This document shows, in pieces, positions 8,501-15,601 of a stretch of DNA of 64,000 nt. The translations under genes and the position numbers were made by a program. Each line of letters begins with the position of its first letter. The first letter of the stretch is position 1. This DNA is from CAZFGK01 sp964518635 (GTDB lineage Bacteria; Zixibacteria; MSB-5A5; GN15; FEB-12): NCBI GenBank assembly GCA_964518635.1, contig CAZFGK010000007.1, forward strand, positions 1 to 64,000, read 5' to 3'. Below the pieces are notes generated by a model that was not told where the DNA came from, did no database searches, and saw only the letters and a program-made list of their open reading frames with translations.

Positions 8501-8891
8501 CTTCGTTTGGAACAAATCCCAATACCTGCTCGGTCTGAATTTCCTGTAGGTTTGCGGGAATATTTTGTTCGGGCTTCCGCTTACGAGCTTCCGCCGAAGT
8601 CGTGAAAAAAGTTGCTGTCAGAAAACCTGTCAGAATGAAACAGGTAAGTAATGAGCCAATATGTCTGGCGGGGGAGGACGTACGCAGACTCCTTCTCTTT
8701 CCCTGAATCCGGCATTCAGCAGCCGGGAGATCATTGGTATGGTCTCGAGGGGGGGGCGTACCGTTCCCTTCGACGTTCCCTGTCGGATAGAGTATCGGCA
8801 AATTGGACATTTTTCTGTTCCTCAACGTACGGGTTCCCAAGTCAACCCTGACCAGACTTTCTTCAGAATCTGGACCGTCTAGGTCTGTCAT
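5532..8891 (-). CDS. secreted SBBP seven-blade propeller protein with TSP3 repeats and dockerin tag
   Basis: 1119 residues as drawn. Residues 78-100 are a signal-type hydrophobic segment ending in AEA, so the ~70 residues before it may not be translated and a later, non-ATG start is likely. Residues ~122-345 match the DUF7948-type domain that precedes SBBP repeats (VPNEGQWPSSVLYRAETPG). From ~346 seven consecutive SBBP units follow, each with an F/YSxYxGGxxxD strand and a TGxTxSxNFP turn, enough for one closed beta-propeller. Then come calcium-binding thrombospondin type-3 repeats (DTDGDGVSDASDNC), an unassigned beta domain and a Cys-bracketed dockerin-like pair at the C-terminus. Probably a large surface or extracellular calcium-stabilised protein; ligand unknown. 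Confidence 0.88.
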   Translation of the reverse strand: MTDLDGPDSEESLVRVDLGTRTLRNRKMSNLPILYPTGNVEGNGTPPPRDHTNDLPAAECRIQGKRRSLRTSSPARHIGSLLTCFILTGFLTATFFTTSAEARKRKPEQNIPANLQEIQTEQVLGFVPNEGQWPSSVLYRAETPGFAVWVTRDGLRYQFSRPVGSAEENDVPIDHLSPRSARPVEHYTVDVTFSGSTGLSIASGQQMLEKRVNFILGSDPSLWKSNLPSYAQVVIPGLYAGIDLLLSSANGHLQYDFVVAPGADFSKIKVQYDGAENLRVGSSGELLLSTPWGEIIEQPPVSYQTNPESGEKVEIKTHYQQLGESSFGFTLLDGYDFEQPLLIDPIVSYSSYIGGSSDDGGLDIEALADQTAILVGYTASNNFPKLLGLDTSYNGAPNDIFVSKISATGNSFVYSSYIGGSLDDVATSVTSDGSGNIYITGYTTSTNFPTVSPIDGSHNTDWDIFVLKLNATGSALNFSTYIGGSNKDRGDEIILDNLGNLYLTGFTRSTNFPVTASAYDTSANGSWDAFALKINAAGSSITYATYLGGSVDDFGYALAVDTAGNCFVAGQTSSTDFPTASAYQAATGGSVDGFFTKLAASGSSLVFSSYFGGNQGDWIEALQLDPLNKVYLCGVASSTNFPIVGAYDNSYNGGGGDCFASRLSASGLALQFSTFIGGTGFDRPTAMILDDTLRINLVGYTQSNDYPTMNAIDGSPDSTDVIITRLSPTGNALQFSTYLGGTAIDYAYSVDFLASEQTLYLTGTTNSINYPDLFQIPSARGTGYDVFATQIAPFFDTDGDGVSDASDNCISIANPSQANADLDAFGDACDLCTDTDGDGFGNPGFAANTCPTDNCPTTANASQANADGDALGDACDLCPLDPLNDADGDGICANIDNCPTRFNPLQEDSNFDGIGDSCSNTAVGSSVVVNLPVGITVTFPTVTQAGLTEVNISNSGPAADPTFGIIPISNSEYYYFSTTALYTGSLTVTITYDQADVTGSEANLSMRSRHTGAWTNVTTNLNTSTNVITGVVPSLSIIAIATTSCCQGVTGNIDCDPGDNVDIGDLTVLVDHLFLSFDPLCCTKEANVDGVGGTSIDIADLTKLVDHLFVSFGATAACL

Positions 8892-9133
8892 CTGATATCT
8901 CTGCAGTCGGGGCGGCTAAGCATACTCCTGAACTATGAGCGAGAAATGAGCATTCTCCTCGTTCTCTATCATGTTCAGCGTTCCGTGAGCGTTCTGTCTA
9001 TGATCATTCCGTCGTATGAAGTACTGCGCATGGTCGACCGTTAGGGGCGGTCAGATGATCTTGGCTGGTAAGCCAACTCATGCGCTTCGAATTCATGGTA
9101 CACAAATTTTCTAAAATTGCCAAGAGATACTAG

Positions 9134-9886
9134 CTATTTTTGCGTTAACCTCATGGCTGATTCAAGACGTTTCGATACCGCATCCCAATTCACCAGATTC
9201 CACCACGCTGTGACATAGTCTGCGCGTCGGTTCTGATATTTCAGGTAATAGGCATGCTCCCAGACATCAATGCCAAGTAGAGGGATTCCACCCCAGAGCG
9301 CGAGATCGTGCTGTTTTTCCGCCTGGAGTATGACCAGACGATTGTCTGAGGGTCGAAAATGAAGAAGCCCCCAGCCACTTCCTTCAACTCTGATCGCGGA
9401 CTGTGTGAACTGTGCGGTGAAGGCATCGTAGGTCCCAAAGTTACGAGTGAACAGCTCTGCGATCTTCCCCGTTGGGGAATTACCGCCAGATTTGGCTGGT
9501 TGCAGTGTCTCCCAGAACATGCTGTGCAGATAATGCCCACCATAGTTGAATGCGACTTGACGTTCCCAATGCTGAACCAACGCATAGTCATTCTTCGCGC
9601 GAGCAACGGCTAATGCCTCTTCGGCGGCATTCAGATTCGTTACGTAAGAGGCGTGATGCTTCCCATGATGAATCTGCATCGTCTCTTTGTCGATGTGTGG
9701 TTCTAAGGCGTCGAAGGCATAGGGAAGCGATGGCAGAGCATGTACGGTTAACTCCCCAAGTTTCGCAGGAGACTGCCCGGCTCCCTTGTCCGCTTGTGCC
9801 TGTAGCGAAGAAGGAAGAAGGGCAACTCCGGCACTCAACGCGGTAGTTGCTGCGGCTGCAAGAAATGCACGGCGGTCATCATTCAT
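9134..9886 (-). CDS. exported superoxide dismutase, Fe/Mn family, with Tat-like signal
   Basis: 250 residues. The N-terminus DDRRAFLAAAA has a twin-arginine motif (Arg5-Arg6, Phe8-Leu9), a weakly hydrophobic Ala-rich core and an AQA cleavage-like end near residue 32. That is a Tat signal suited to a folded metalloenzyme. Mature ligands are His73, His121 (GGHYLHSMFW), Asp207 and His211. The C-terminal DVWEHAYYLKYQNRR is nearly the same as in the cytosolic SOD at 2712. AAAGGAG seven bases before the ATG supports the start. It is divergent from the DsbD/ScsB-like gene, so a periplasmic anti-oxidant role is inferred. Metal specificity is not clear. Confidence 0.93.
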   Translation of the reverse strand: MNDDRRAFLAAAATTALSAGVALLPSSLQAQADKGAGQSPAKLGELTVHALPSLPYAFDALEPHIDKETMQIHHGKHHASYVTNLNAAEEALAVARAKNDYALVQHWERQVAFNYGGHYLHSMFWETLQPAKSGGNSPTGKIAELFTRNFGTYDAFTAQFTQSAIRVEGSGWGLLHFRPSDNRLVILQAEKQHDLALWGGIPLLGIDVWEHAYYLKYQNRRADYVTAWWNLVNWDAVSKRLESAMRLTQK

Positions 9887-10049
9887 CGGAGACTCCTTTG
9901 AGCATGAGAATCTTACTGATTCCTGGTTCGGCGACCACCTTGAGGGTAGTTTTGTCCTGTGAGTAAGGAAAGGTTTTTTCGCTTTGATTCAATTTATGGA
10001 TGGAACAAGAGTTCAGCCTTGCGGTTAGATCATCTATCTGCAAGTTTTG

Positions 10050-10058
10050 TGGTACAAT
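10050..10058 (+). promoter_or_regulatory. extended -10 promoter element for the DsbD-like gene
   Basis: TGGTACAAT reads as an extended -10 (TGn + TACAAT). No good -35 hexamer is present at the usual distance. Transcription would begin near 10065, leaving about four bases before the ATG at 10069, and there is no Shine-Dalgarno sequence, so the mRNA is possibly leaderless. Confidence 0.45.
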
Positions 10059-10068
10059 TGTCTAACCG

Positions 10069-12219
10069 ATGGAGCGTTGTTTGCATTTTCAGACCCTGTT
10101 ACGATCCAGTTTCTATTTCTTCGCATTGCTGATCATTTCCATTTCCTCCGTTCGCGGAGAGGGAGTACGAGTCGGACATGTTGAAACGGAGCTGGTTTCA
10201 GAAGTCACCTCCATCAAACCAGGGATGCCGGCGACCATCGCCCTTCGTATCCTCACCGACGAAGAATGGCATGTCTACTGGGAGAATCCGGGAGATGCCG
10301 GTCTTCCGCCAAAGATCAAATGGAACCTCCCCGAAGGGGTGACGGTCGGACCACTTCAGTTTCCATACCCAGAAAAAATAGTCTACGGTCCACTGGCCTC
10401 TTTTGGTTACGAAGGGGAAGTGCTCTACCTCATGACGGTAACCGTCGCCGAAGGAAGCAGCGTCGGCGACTCGTTGGTACTTTCTGGTGAAGTAAGTTGG
10501 CTAGTCTGCCGCGAAGAGTGCATCCCGGGGAAGACTGTTCTTTCTCTTACCCTCCCTGTCTCAGCAAATTCTCCTGCATTCCACGAACACTGGTCAAAAC
10601 AGATCAATGCGACCAGATTCAAACTCCCTGTGATTCTTCCCGACTGGAAGATTGAGTCGTTCGCGACCGAGAAGGAACTCTCCGTACTAATCACTCCTCC
10701 AACCGGGTTCGAGCTTGATACCACTGGAATAATATTCTTCCCAAAATCTGAAGACCTGATGCAAGCTGCTCCCCCTCAGAAGCTGGTGAAAAAAGGGAGA
10801 TCACTTTTCATTACCAGTCAGAGAAACCTCATTACAAAAGAGCTCCCTGACTCAATTGGCGGGATCATTGTGAATGATCGTGGCTGGAGAGGGGAAGGAT
10901 CTGAGCATGCTCTGGTCTTTCAGACGACTCTTTCGAGAGGTGCACCTATTGTAGCAGGCGAAAGTGCCTCAGCAGGCACTATTGCCCTAAACGTGCTGTT
11001 CGCGATAATCGGTGGGTTGATCTTGAATCTCATGCCATGTGTTCTTCCTGTACTGTCGTTGAAGATTTTTGGTTTCGTTGCGCAGGCAGGGGAGGATAAA
11101 CGAAAAGTCTTTCAACATGGTCTCGCCTTCACCGTCGGAGTGCTTATCTCATTCTGGATTCTCGCCGGGATTTTAATCGCGCTTCGTGCTGGAGGGGAAC
11201 AGATTGGCTGGGGATTCCAGTTGCAGTCACCGATTTTCGTCGCACTCACTGCTTGCTTCATGTTTTTGTTCGGGCTCAACCTGCTGGGCGTCTTTGAAGT
11301 TGGTACCTCGCTGACAACTATCGCCGGAGCCAGCAGCGGACATCAAGGTCTTTCCGGATCATTTGTGAATGGTGTGACTGCGACTATCGTTGCCACCCCC
11401 TGCACAGCCCCCTTTATGGGCTCTGCGCTTGGCTTTGCCCTTTCGCAACCGGCGTATGTCTCAGTGCTCATTTTTACCGGTATTGGGCTTGGAATGGCTC
11501 TCCCGTATCTGATTCTCAGTGCCTGGCCCGGACTTCTGAAATTTGTACCGAAACCGGGGAGATGGATGGAATCTCTGAAGCAGTTCATGGGATTCCTCCT
11601 TTTTGCGACCGTGATTTATCTGGCATTCGTGCTCGGTGCCCAAACCGGCGCGGATGGACTCCTTTGGCTGATGGGAGTCATGTTGATTCTCGGGATTGCG
11701 GGATGGGTGTATGGGCGCTGGGGTCATTTTAGTGCCAGTGGTCGATCGAAAGTGACCTCGAGTGGAATTGCGATTCTCCTGATCGCAGCTTCTGTCTGGT
11801 TGGTGTCGACAAAGATTGAATCGGCACCACCCGTTACAGGTTCAAGTGTTACTTCAACTGAGGGGCTACAGTGGGAAAACTATTCGGCATCTTCCCTCCA
11901 GAATTATCTTTCCAGCGGCACACCTGTTTTTCTCGACTTTACCGCTGCCTGGTGCCTAAGCTGCAAGGTGAACGAAAAGACCTCACTGAGCTCTCAGTCA
12001 ATACGAGAGGCCTTCGAACAGCTCGGAATCGTTGCCATGAAGGCCGACTGGACCAACCGGGATGACGAAATTACTGCTGCCCTTGCCACATTTGGACGGA
12101 ACAGTGTCCCCCTTTATGTGTTCTATGATGGTACGTCTGCGAACCCTACCCTTCTGCCCGAGATTCTGACCGAATCTATCGTGCTAAACGCGGTCGGCAG
12201 GATCGACGTCAAGAACTAG
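10069..12219 (+). CDS. DsbD/ScsB-like thiol:disulfide interchange protein
   Basis: 716 residues. A signal peptide (1-30) precedes a periplasmic DsbD-like N-terminal domain carrying Cys147 and Cys151 (CREEC). The central membrane domain has eight or so helices, with the electron-carrying cysteines Cys324 (LMPCVLPVLSLK) and Cys445 (TPCTAPFMG). A C-terminal thioredoxin-like domain holds the CLSC active site at 629-632. This three-part layout moves electrons from cytoplasmic thioredoxin across the membrane to periplasmic thiol proteins. The long N-terminal domain fits the ScsB branch. It is followed by a secreted redoxin that could be a client. No Shine-Dalgarno is visible at the ATG. Confidence 0.93.
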   Translation: MERCLHFQTLLRSSFYFFALLIISISSVRGEGVRVGHVETELVSEVTSIKPGMPATIALRILTDEEWHVYWENPGDAGLPPKIKWNLPEGVTVGPLQFPYPEKIVYGPLASFGYEGEVLYLMTVTVAEGSSVGDSLVLSGEVSWLVCREECIPGKTVLSLTLPVSANSPAFHEHWSKQINATRFKLPVILPDWKIESFATEKELSVLITPPTGFELDTTGIIFFPKSEDLMQAAPPQKLVKKGRSLFITSQRNLITKELPDSIGGIIVNDRGWRGEGSEHALVFQTTLSRGAPIVAGESASAGTIALNVLFAIIGGLILNLMPCVLPVLSLKIFGFVAQAGEDKRKVFQHGLAFTVGVLISFWILAGILIALRAGGEQIGWGFQLQSPIFVALTACFMFLFGLNLLGVFEVGTSLTTIAGASSGHQGLSGSFVNGVTATIVATPCTAPFMGSALGFALSQPAYVSVLIFTGIGLGMALPYLILSAWPGLLKFVPKPGRWMESLKQFMGFLLFATVIYLAFVLGAQTGADGLLWLMGVMLILGIAGWVYGRWGHFSASGRSKVTSSGIAILLIAASVWLVSTKIESAPPVTGSSVTSTEGLQWENYSASSLQNYLSSGTPVFLDFTAAWCLSCKVNEKTSLSSQSIREAFEQLGIVAMKADWTNRDDEITAALATFGRNSVPLYVFYDGTSANPTLLPEILTESIVLNAVGRIDVKN

Positions 12220-12244
12220 ATCAGCTTTACAGAGAGAAAACAGA

Positions 12245-12279
12245 AAAACGAACGTAGCGGCCCGAACTACGTTCGTTTT
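12245..12279 (+). terminator. perfect 13-bp hairpin between DsbD-like and redoxin genes
   Basis: AAAACGAACGTAG, a 9-base loop and CTACGTTCGTTTT form a perfect stem. The U-run is only the four T of the stem, so termination may be partial. The ribosome site AAGGAG (12291-12296) of the next gene is 11 bases further on, leaving no room for a separate promoter between them. It may be an attenuator, a processing or stability hairpin, or a DNA operator. Confidence 0.6.
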
Positions 12280-12303
12280 GTAACCCGGGCAAGGAGATTT
12301 TCG

Positions 12304-13032
12304 ATGCGTAAACTTACTCTTGGATTCTGTGCGGTGGTACTTACCGTCGCTACCCTGGTCACTGCCCACGATCATGGTAAAGAAGTAAAGGCAGCAGCAG
12401 TCGCCGAAAAGAACGCAGAAGCGACCACAACCGCCGCCGTTGCAACCACTGAACAGACCGTCATGGCTGAAGTCGACAAGGCCGCCCCGAATTTCACCCT
12501 GACCTCCTCCCTCGGCAACAAGCACTCCTTGTCTGATTTCAAAGGGAAGACCGTCGTTCTTGAATGGACCAATTATGATTGCCCGTTCGTGAAGAAATTC
12601 TACGGCGCCAACGCCATGCAGAAGTGGCAAGATGCCTACGCCAAGAAGGGTGTTGTCTGGCTTTCAATCTGCTCTTCTGCGGAAGGCAAGGAAGGGTTCT
12701 TTGATACCAAGACGGTCGCAACCCGTATGAAAGATGCCAAAGCAGCTCCGACTGCTTACTTGATGGACGGTGACGGTACCGTCGGTCGTATGTACGGTGC
12801 GAAGACCACCCCTCATATGTTTGTAATCAATCCTGAAGGTGTGCTGGTCTATGCCGGAGCGATCGACAGCAAGCGTTCTACCGACGCCGCTGATATCGCG
12901 GGTGCGACCAACTATGTTGCCGCCGCCCTAGACGCAATCATGGCTGGCAAGCCAGTCGAAACGAAGACCAGCACCCCGTATGGCTGCTCGGTCAAGTATG
13001 CGACCCCGGCAGCTGCGCCGACCGCGAACTAA
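12304..13032 (+). CDS. secreted thioredoxin-fold redoxin (AhpC/TSA superfamily)
   Basis: 242 residues. A signal peptide (about 1-21, ending VTA) is followed by an Ala/Thr/Glu-rich linker to ~57 and then a redoxin domain. The active-site region NYDCPFVKKFY contains Cys93 in the place of the thioredoxin/peroxiredoxin cysteine, with Cys123 and Cys228 (PYGCSVKY) also present. Similar DCPFVKK proteins are annotated as thioredoxin-family or redoxin proteins of unknown substrate. AAGGAG seven bases before the ATG fixes the start. Position after the DsbD/ScsB-like gene suggests that transporter keeps it reduced in the periplasm; this is inference. A strong terminator follows. Confidence 0.88.
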   Translation: MRKLTLGFCAVVLTVATLVTAHDHGKEVKAAAVAEKNAEATTTAAVATTEQTVMAEVDKAAPNFTLTSSLGNKHSLSDFKGKTVVLEWTNYDCPFVKKFYGANAMQKWQDAYAKKGVVWLSICSSAEGKEGFFDTKTVATRMKDAKAAPTAYLMDGDGTVGRMYGAKTTPHMFVINPEGVLVYAGAIDSKRSTDAADIAGATNYVAAALDAIMAGKPVETKTSTPYGCSVKYATPAAAPTAN

Positions 13033-13054
13033 TACCACGAGTTTATTGAAAATG

Positions 13055-13085
13055 AAAAACGGGATCGTATGATCCCGTTTTTTTT
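13055..13085. terminator. bidirectional Rho-independent terminator
   Basis: A 12-bp stem AAAAACGGGATC / GATCCCGTTTTT with a GTAT loop is followed on the + strand by more T, ending the redoxin transcript. On the minus strand the same stem is followed by TTTTTCATTTTC and can end the tRNA-Leu transcript, whose 3' end is 8 bases away. Confidence 0.9.
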
Positions 13086-13092
13086 TGAGATA

Positions 13093-13176
13093 TGCCGAAG
13101 GTCGGACTCGAACCGACATGGTCTTGCGACCGGGGGATTTTGAGTCCCCTGCGTCTACCAGTTTCACCACTCCGGC
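13093..13176 (-). tRNA. tRNA-Leu (anticodon CAA)
   Basis: An 84-base class II tRNA can be folded. The acceptor is GCCGGAG/CTTCGGC with one G-T pair and discriminator A. The anticodon stem GGGGA/TCCCC presents the loop CTCAAAA (anticodon CAA, reading UUG). A long variable arm GGTC-GCAA-GACC follows, and the T-arm has GTTCGAGTC. CCA is not encoded (TAT follows the discriminator). Confidence 0.95.
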
Positions 13177-13237
13177 GGGATTGGGACTCTATTTGGAAAA
13201 CGACCGACTGTCAAGTTGCAGTTGAGAAAATTAGTCC

Positions 13238-15379
13238 TTAGAAATGATCCCGTTCTGTCTTTGAAGAATCGACCGGTTTGTCATCCTCACCGGGGACATA
13301 CCGACGATTCGATTCATGGATCGGGCAGAGATTTGAGGGCTGGTTTTCAAGCAGAAACAGCTCATTGAAAACTCGCTGGCAGCGATCGGTCGCCAGATCA
13401 CCACTTTCACTACAGATGTAATTTCTGATTAAGCCCCCCGGATCAGGAAAGTCGTCGAGTGCGAGGGTGTCGTGCGCCGCGATCATCACATCCGTCCAGG
13501 TCGGAACGGCATTGCGAGCCCCATCCTCGGCGGAACCGAGTGACGTCTTGTCATCAAATCCGATCCACGTCCCGCCGGTGATATAGGGGGTAAACCCGAC
13601 AAACCAATTGTCGCAGAAATTATCCGATGTTCCGGTCTTTCCACCCGCTGGCCACTGAAATCCCATCGTACGAGCACGACGTGCCGTCCCATTCTCTACG
13701 ACGCTGCGCATCATGTCTGTCATGATCGCCGCAGTCTGTGGGGAGAGCACTTCCTCTTTCCGAATGGTCCCGCTCTGTTCTAGTACTCGACCATATCGGT
13801 CTGTGACTTTTGTCACGATGCGTGGCGGAATCTTCACTCCTCCATTTGGAAAGACCGAATAGGCCCCAACTAGTTCAATGAGTTTCACTTCACTCACTCC
13901 GATGGCAAGAGAGGGAACCGCAGCCAATGGCGTACTGATACCCATTCTCTTCGCATAGTAGATGGTCTCATCGGCTGAAACGCGCAGCATGAGACGAATT
14001 GCAACGAGATTTCGTGACTGGCGGATTGCATCGCGGAGTGTCTGTGATCCAAGAAACTTGTCGTCGAAGTTTGCTGGACGCCATTCTTTGGAGCCGGGGA
14101 TTTCGAGCACAATCGGAGAGTCATCGAGCATGTCAGATGCTTTCATCCCGTTGTCTATCGCTGCGGTGTAGACAAAGGGTTTGAAACTTGAACCCGGCTG
14201 CCTGAGTGCCTGAATCGCGCGATTGAACTCTGATTCTCGAAAATCACGTCCACCAACCATAGCGAGGACATCACCGGTGGCATTATCCATTGCCAGAAAC
14301 GCCCCCTGGACTTTCTTGTAGACACGAATGGAATCGTCTGGTTTCTCTGTCGTGGTATCGGGGACCATGATCGTATACCGAGGGTCTTTGGATGATCGCT
14401 CCCGACGAATTTCAGCCCGCAGGGAATCAATCTTTTTTGAAAGGCTCTTTTCGGCTACAGACTGAAGTTTGCTATCAAGTGAGGTCTGGACAGTAAGCCC
14501 ACCTGAGTAGACGGTCTGCTCTCCATATTTGTCGACCAGATATTGACGTACTGCCTCGACGAAATACGCGGCAGGACGAGTCTCCTGCAGAGTCGCAACA
14601 AATTCAAGTGGGAGAGTTCGCAGTGAATCATATTGAGCGCGTGTTATTCCGCCTATGTCATAGAATGAATAGAGTACCCGATTGCGAGCGACAAGTGCTT
14701 TGTCCGGATTGCTGAACGGGGAATTGATATTCGGCCCTTTCAGCATGCCGATCAGCAGGGCGCAGTCATTGTGAGAAAGCTCGGGGACCGTTTTGTTAAA
14801 GAATATACGTGCCGCTGCGGAGACTCCATAGGCACCACGGCTAAAGTAATGCTGATTCAGATAGAATTCGAGAATCTCTTCTTTGGAATAGCTTCGCTCC
14901 AGCTTGACAGCGGTGAGTGCTTCTTTGACTTTTCGGGAGACCGTCTGCTCCTGACTGAGAAAGAGCATTCTCGCGACCTGCTGAGTAATCGTTGAGGCAC
15001 CGCCGGTGATCTCAAGTTTGGCAACATTTGTCAGCGCGACGATCATGGTACGTCGAAGATTGATCCCCCAATGGTCATGGAAATCCCGGTCTTCGCTCGC
15101 CATCAGCATACCGGTCAGATGAGGTGGAAAGTCCTTGTAGGGAGTGAGGACACGGTTTTCGGCATACAGTTGGGCTATCAACTCGCCATGACGGTCATAG
15201 AGCTTGGTATTGATCTCCTGCTCAATGTTGTGGAGGGCCTCAAAAGAAGGGAGATCTCGCTGGTAGATCTGGACTGTTCGCCACACCAGAACCCCGAGGA
15301 AGACAAGGATCAGCAAGCCCAGAATCGCAAGCGACATCCGTACCCGGCGTTGTTGGTACAAATTTAACCAGCGAGACAT
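13238..15379 (-). CDS. mrcA: penicillin-binding protein 1A (glycosyltransferase/transpeptidase)
   Basis: 713 residues, a bifunctional class A PBP that polymerises and cross-links peptidoglycan. A single helix (16-36) anchors it in the inner membrane. The GT51 glycosyltransferase domain shows catalytic Glu96 (ASEDRDFHDHWG) and GASTITQQ near 128-134. The transpeptidase domain has the three penicillin-binding motifs: Ser397-x-x-Lys400 (GSSFKP), SRN 455-457 and KTGT 581-584. AAAGGA eight bases before the ATG supports the start. It is divergent from tyrS across a 222-bp region. The C-terminal ~60 residues carry several cysteines and a polar tail without a motif I recognise. Symbol is by family; mrcA and pbpA naming varies. 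Confidence 0.95.
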   Translation of the reverse strand: MSRWLNLYQQRRVRMSLAILGLLILVFLGVLVWRTVQIYQRDLPSFEALHNIEQEINTKLYDRHGELIAQLYAENRVLTPYKDFPPHLTGMLMASEDRDFHDHWGINLRRTMIVALTNVAKLEITGGASTITQQVARMLFLSQEQTVSRKVKEALTAVKLERSYSKEEILEFYLNQHYFSRGAYGVSAAARIFFNKTVPELSHNDCALLIGMLKGPNINSPFSNPDKALVARNRVLYSFYDIGGITRAQYDSLRTLPLEFVATLQETRPAAYFVEAVRQYLVDKYGEQTVYSGGLTVQTSLDSKLQSVAEKSLSKKIDSLRAEIRRERSSKDPRYTIMVPDTTTEKPDDSIRVYKKVQGAFLAMDNATGDVLAMVGGRDFRESEFNRAIQALRQPGSSFKPFVYTAAIDNGMKASDMLDDSPIVLEIPGSKEWRPANFDDKFLGSQTLRDAIRQSRNLVAIRLMLRVSADETIYYAKRMGISTPLAAVPSLAIGVSEVKLIELVGAYSVFPNGGVKIPPRIVTKVTDRYGRVLEQSGTIRKEEVLSPQTAAIMTDMMRSVVENGTARRARTMGFQWPAGGKTGTSDNFCDNWFVGFTPYITGGTWIGFDDKTSLGSAEDGARNAVPTWTDVMIAAHDTLALDDFPDPGGLIRNYICSESGDLATDRCQRVFNELFLLENQPSNLCPIHESNRRYVPGEDDKPVDSSKTERDHF

Positions 15380-15601
15380 TTGGCTTGTCCTTTCAAAGTG
15401 CGAAAATGGTTCATATGCGCCAAGTACCCGTATACCGAGCGATGGGTCAACGAAAAACCAGCGGTTCGGTTACGAAAAGAGGCGTCCATCTCTTTCAGAT
15501 TCATCACGTTGCAGACAGTAGCTTGCCTTTTGAGCCACCAAACTCTATTCTCGATTTTCACTTGATCGAAACGTAAGAGAAGCATTGGTGACATTGTACC
15601 C

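Noticed and set aside
1797..8891. Cellulosome components, because of dockerin-like domains
   Set aside because: No cohesin scaffold, carbohydrate-binding module or glycoside hydrolase is present in the window.
9061..9076. TTGGCT-GGTA-AGCCAA hairpin downstream of the exported SOD as a terminator
   Set aside because: Short stem with no T-run on either strand, 58 bases beyond the stop; the 242-bp gap 8892-9133 holds nothing else I can name.
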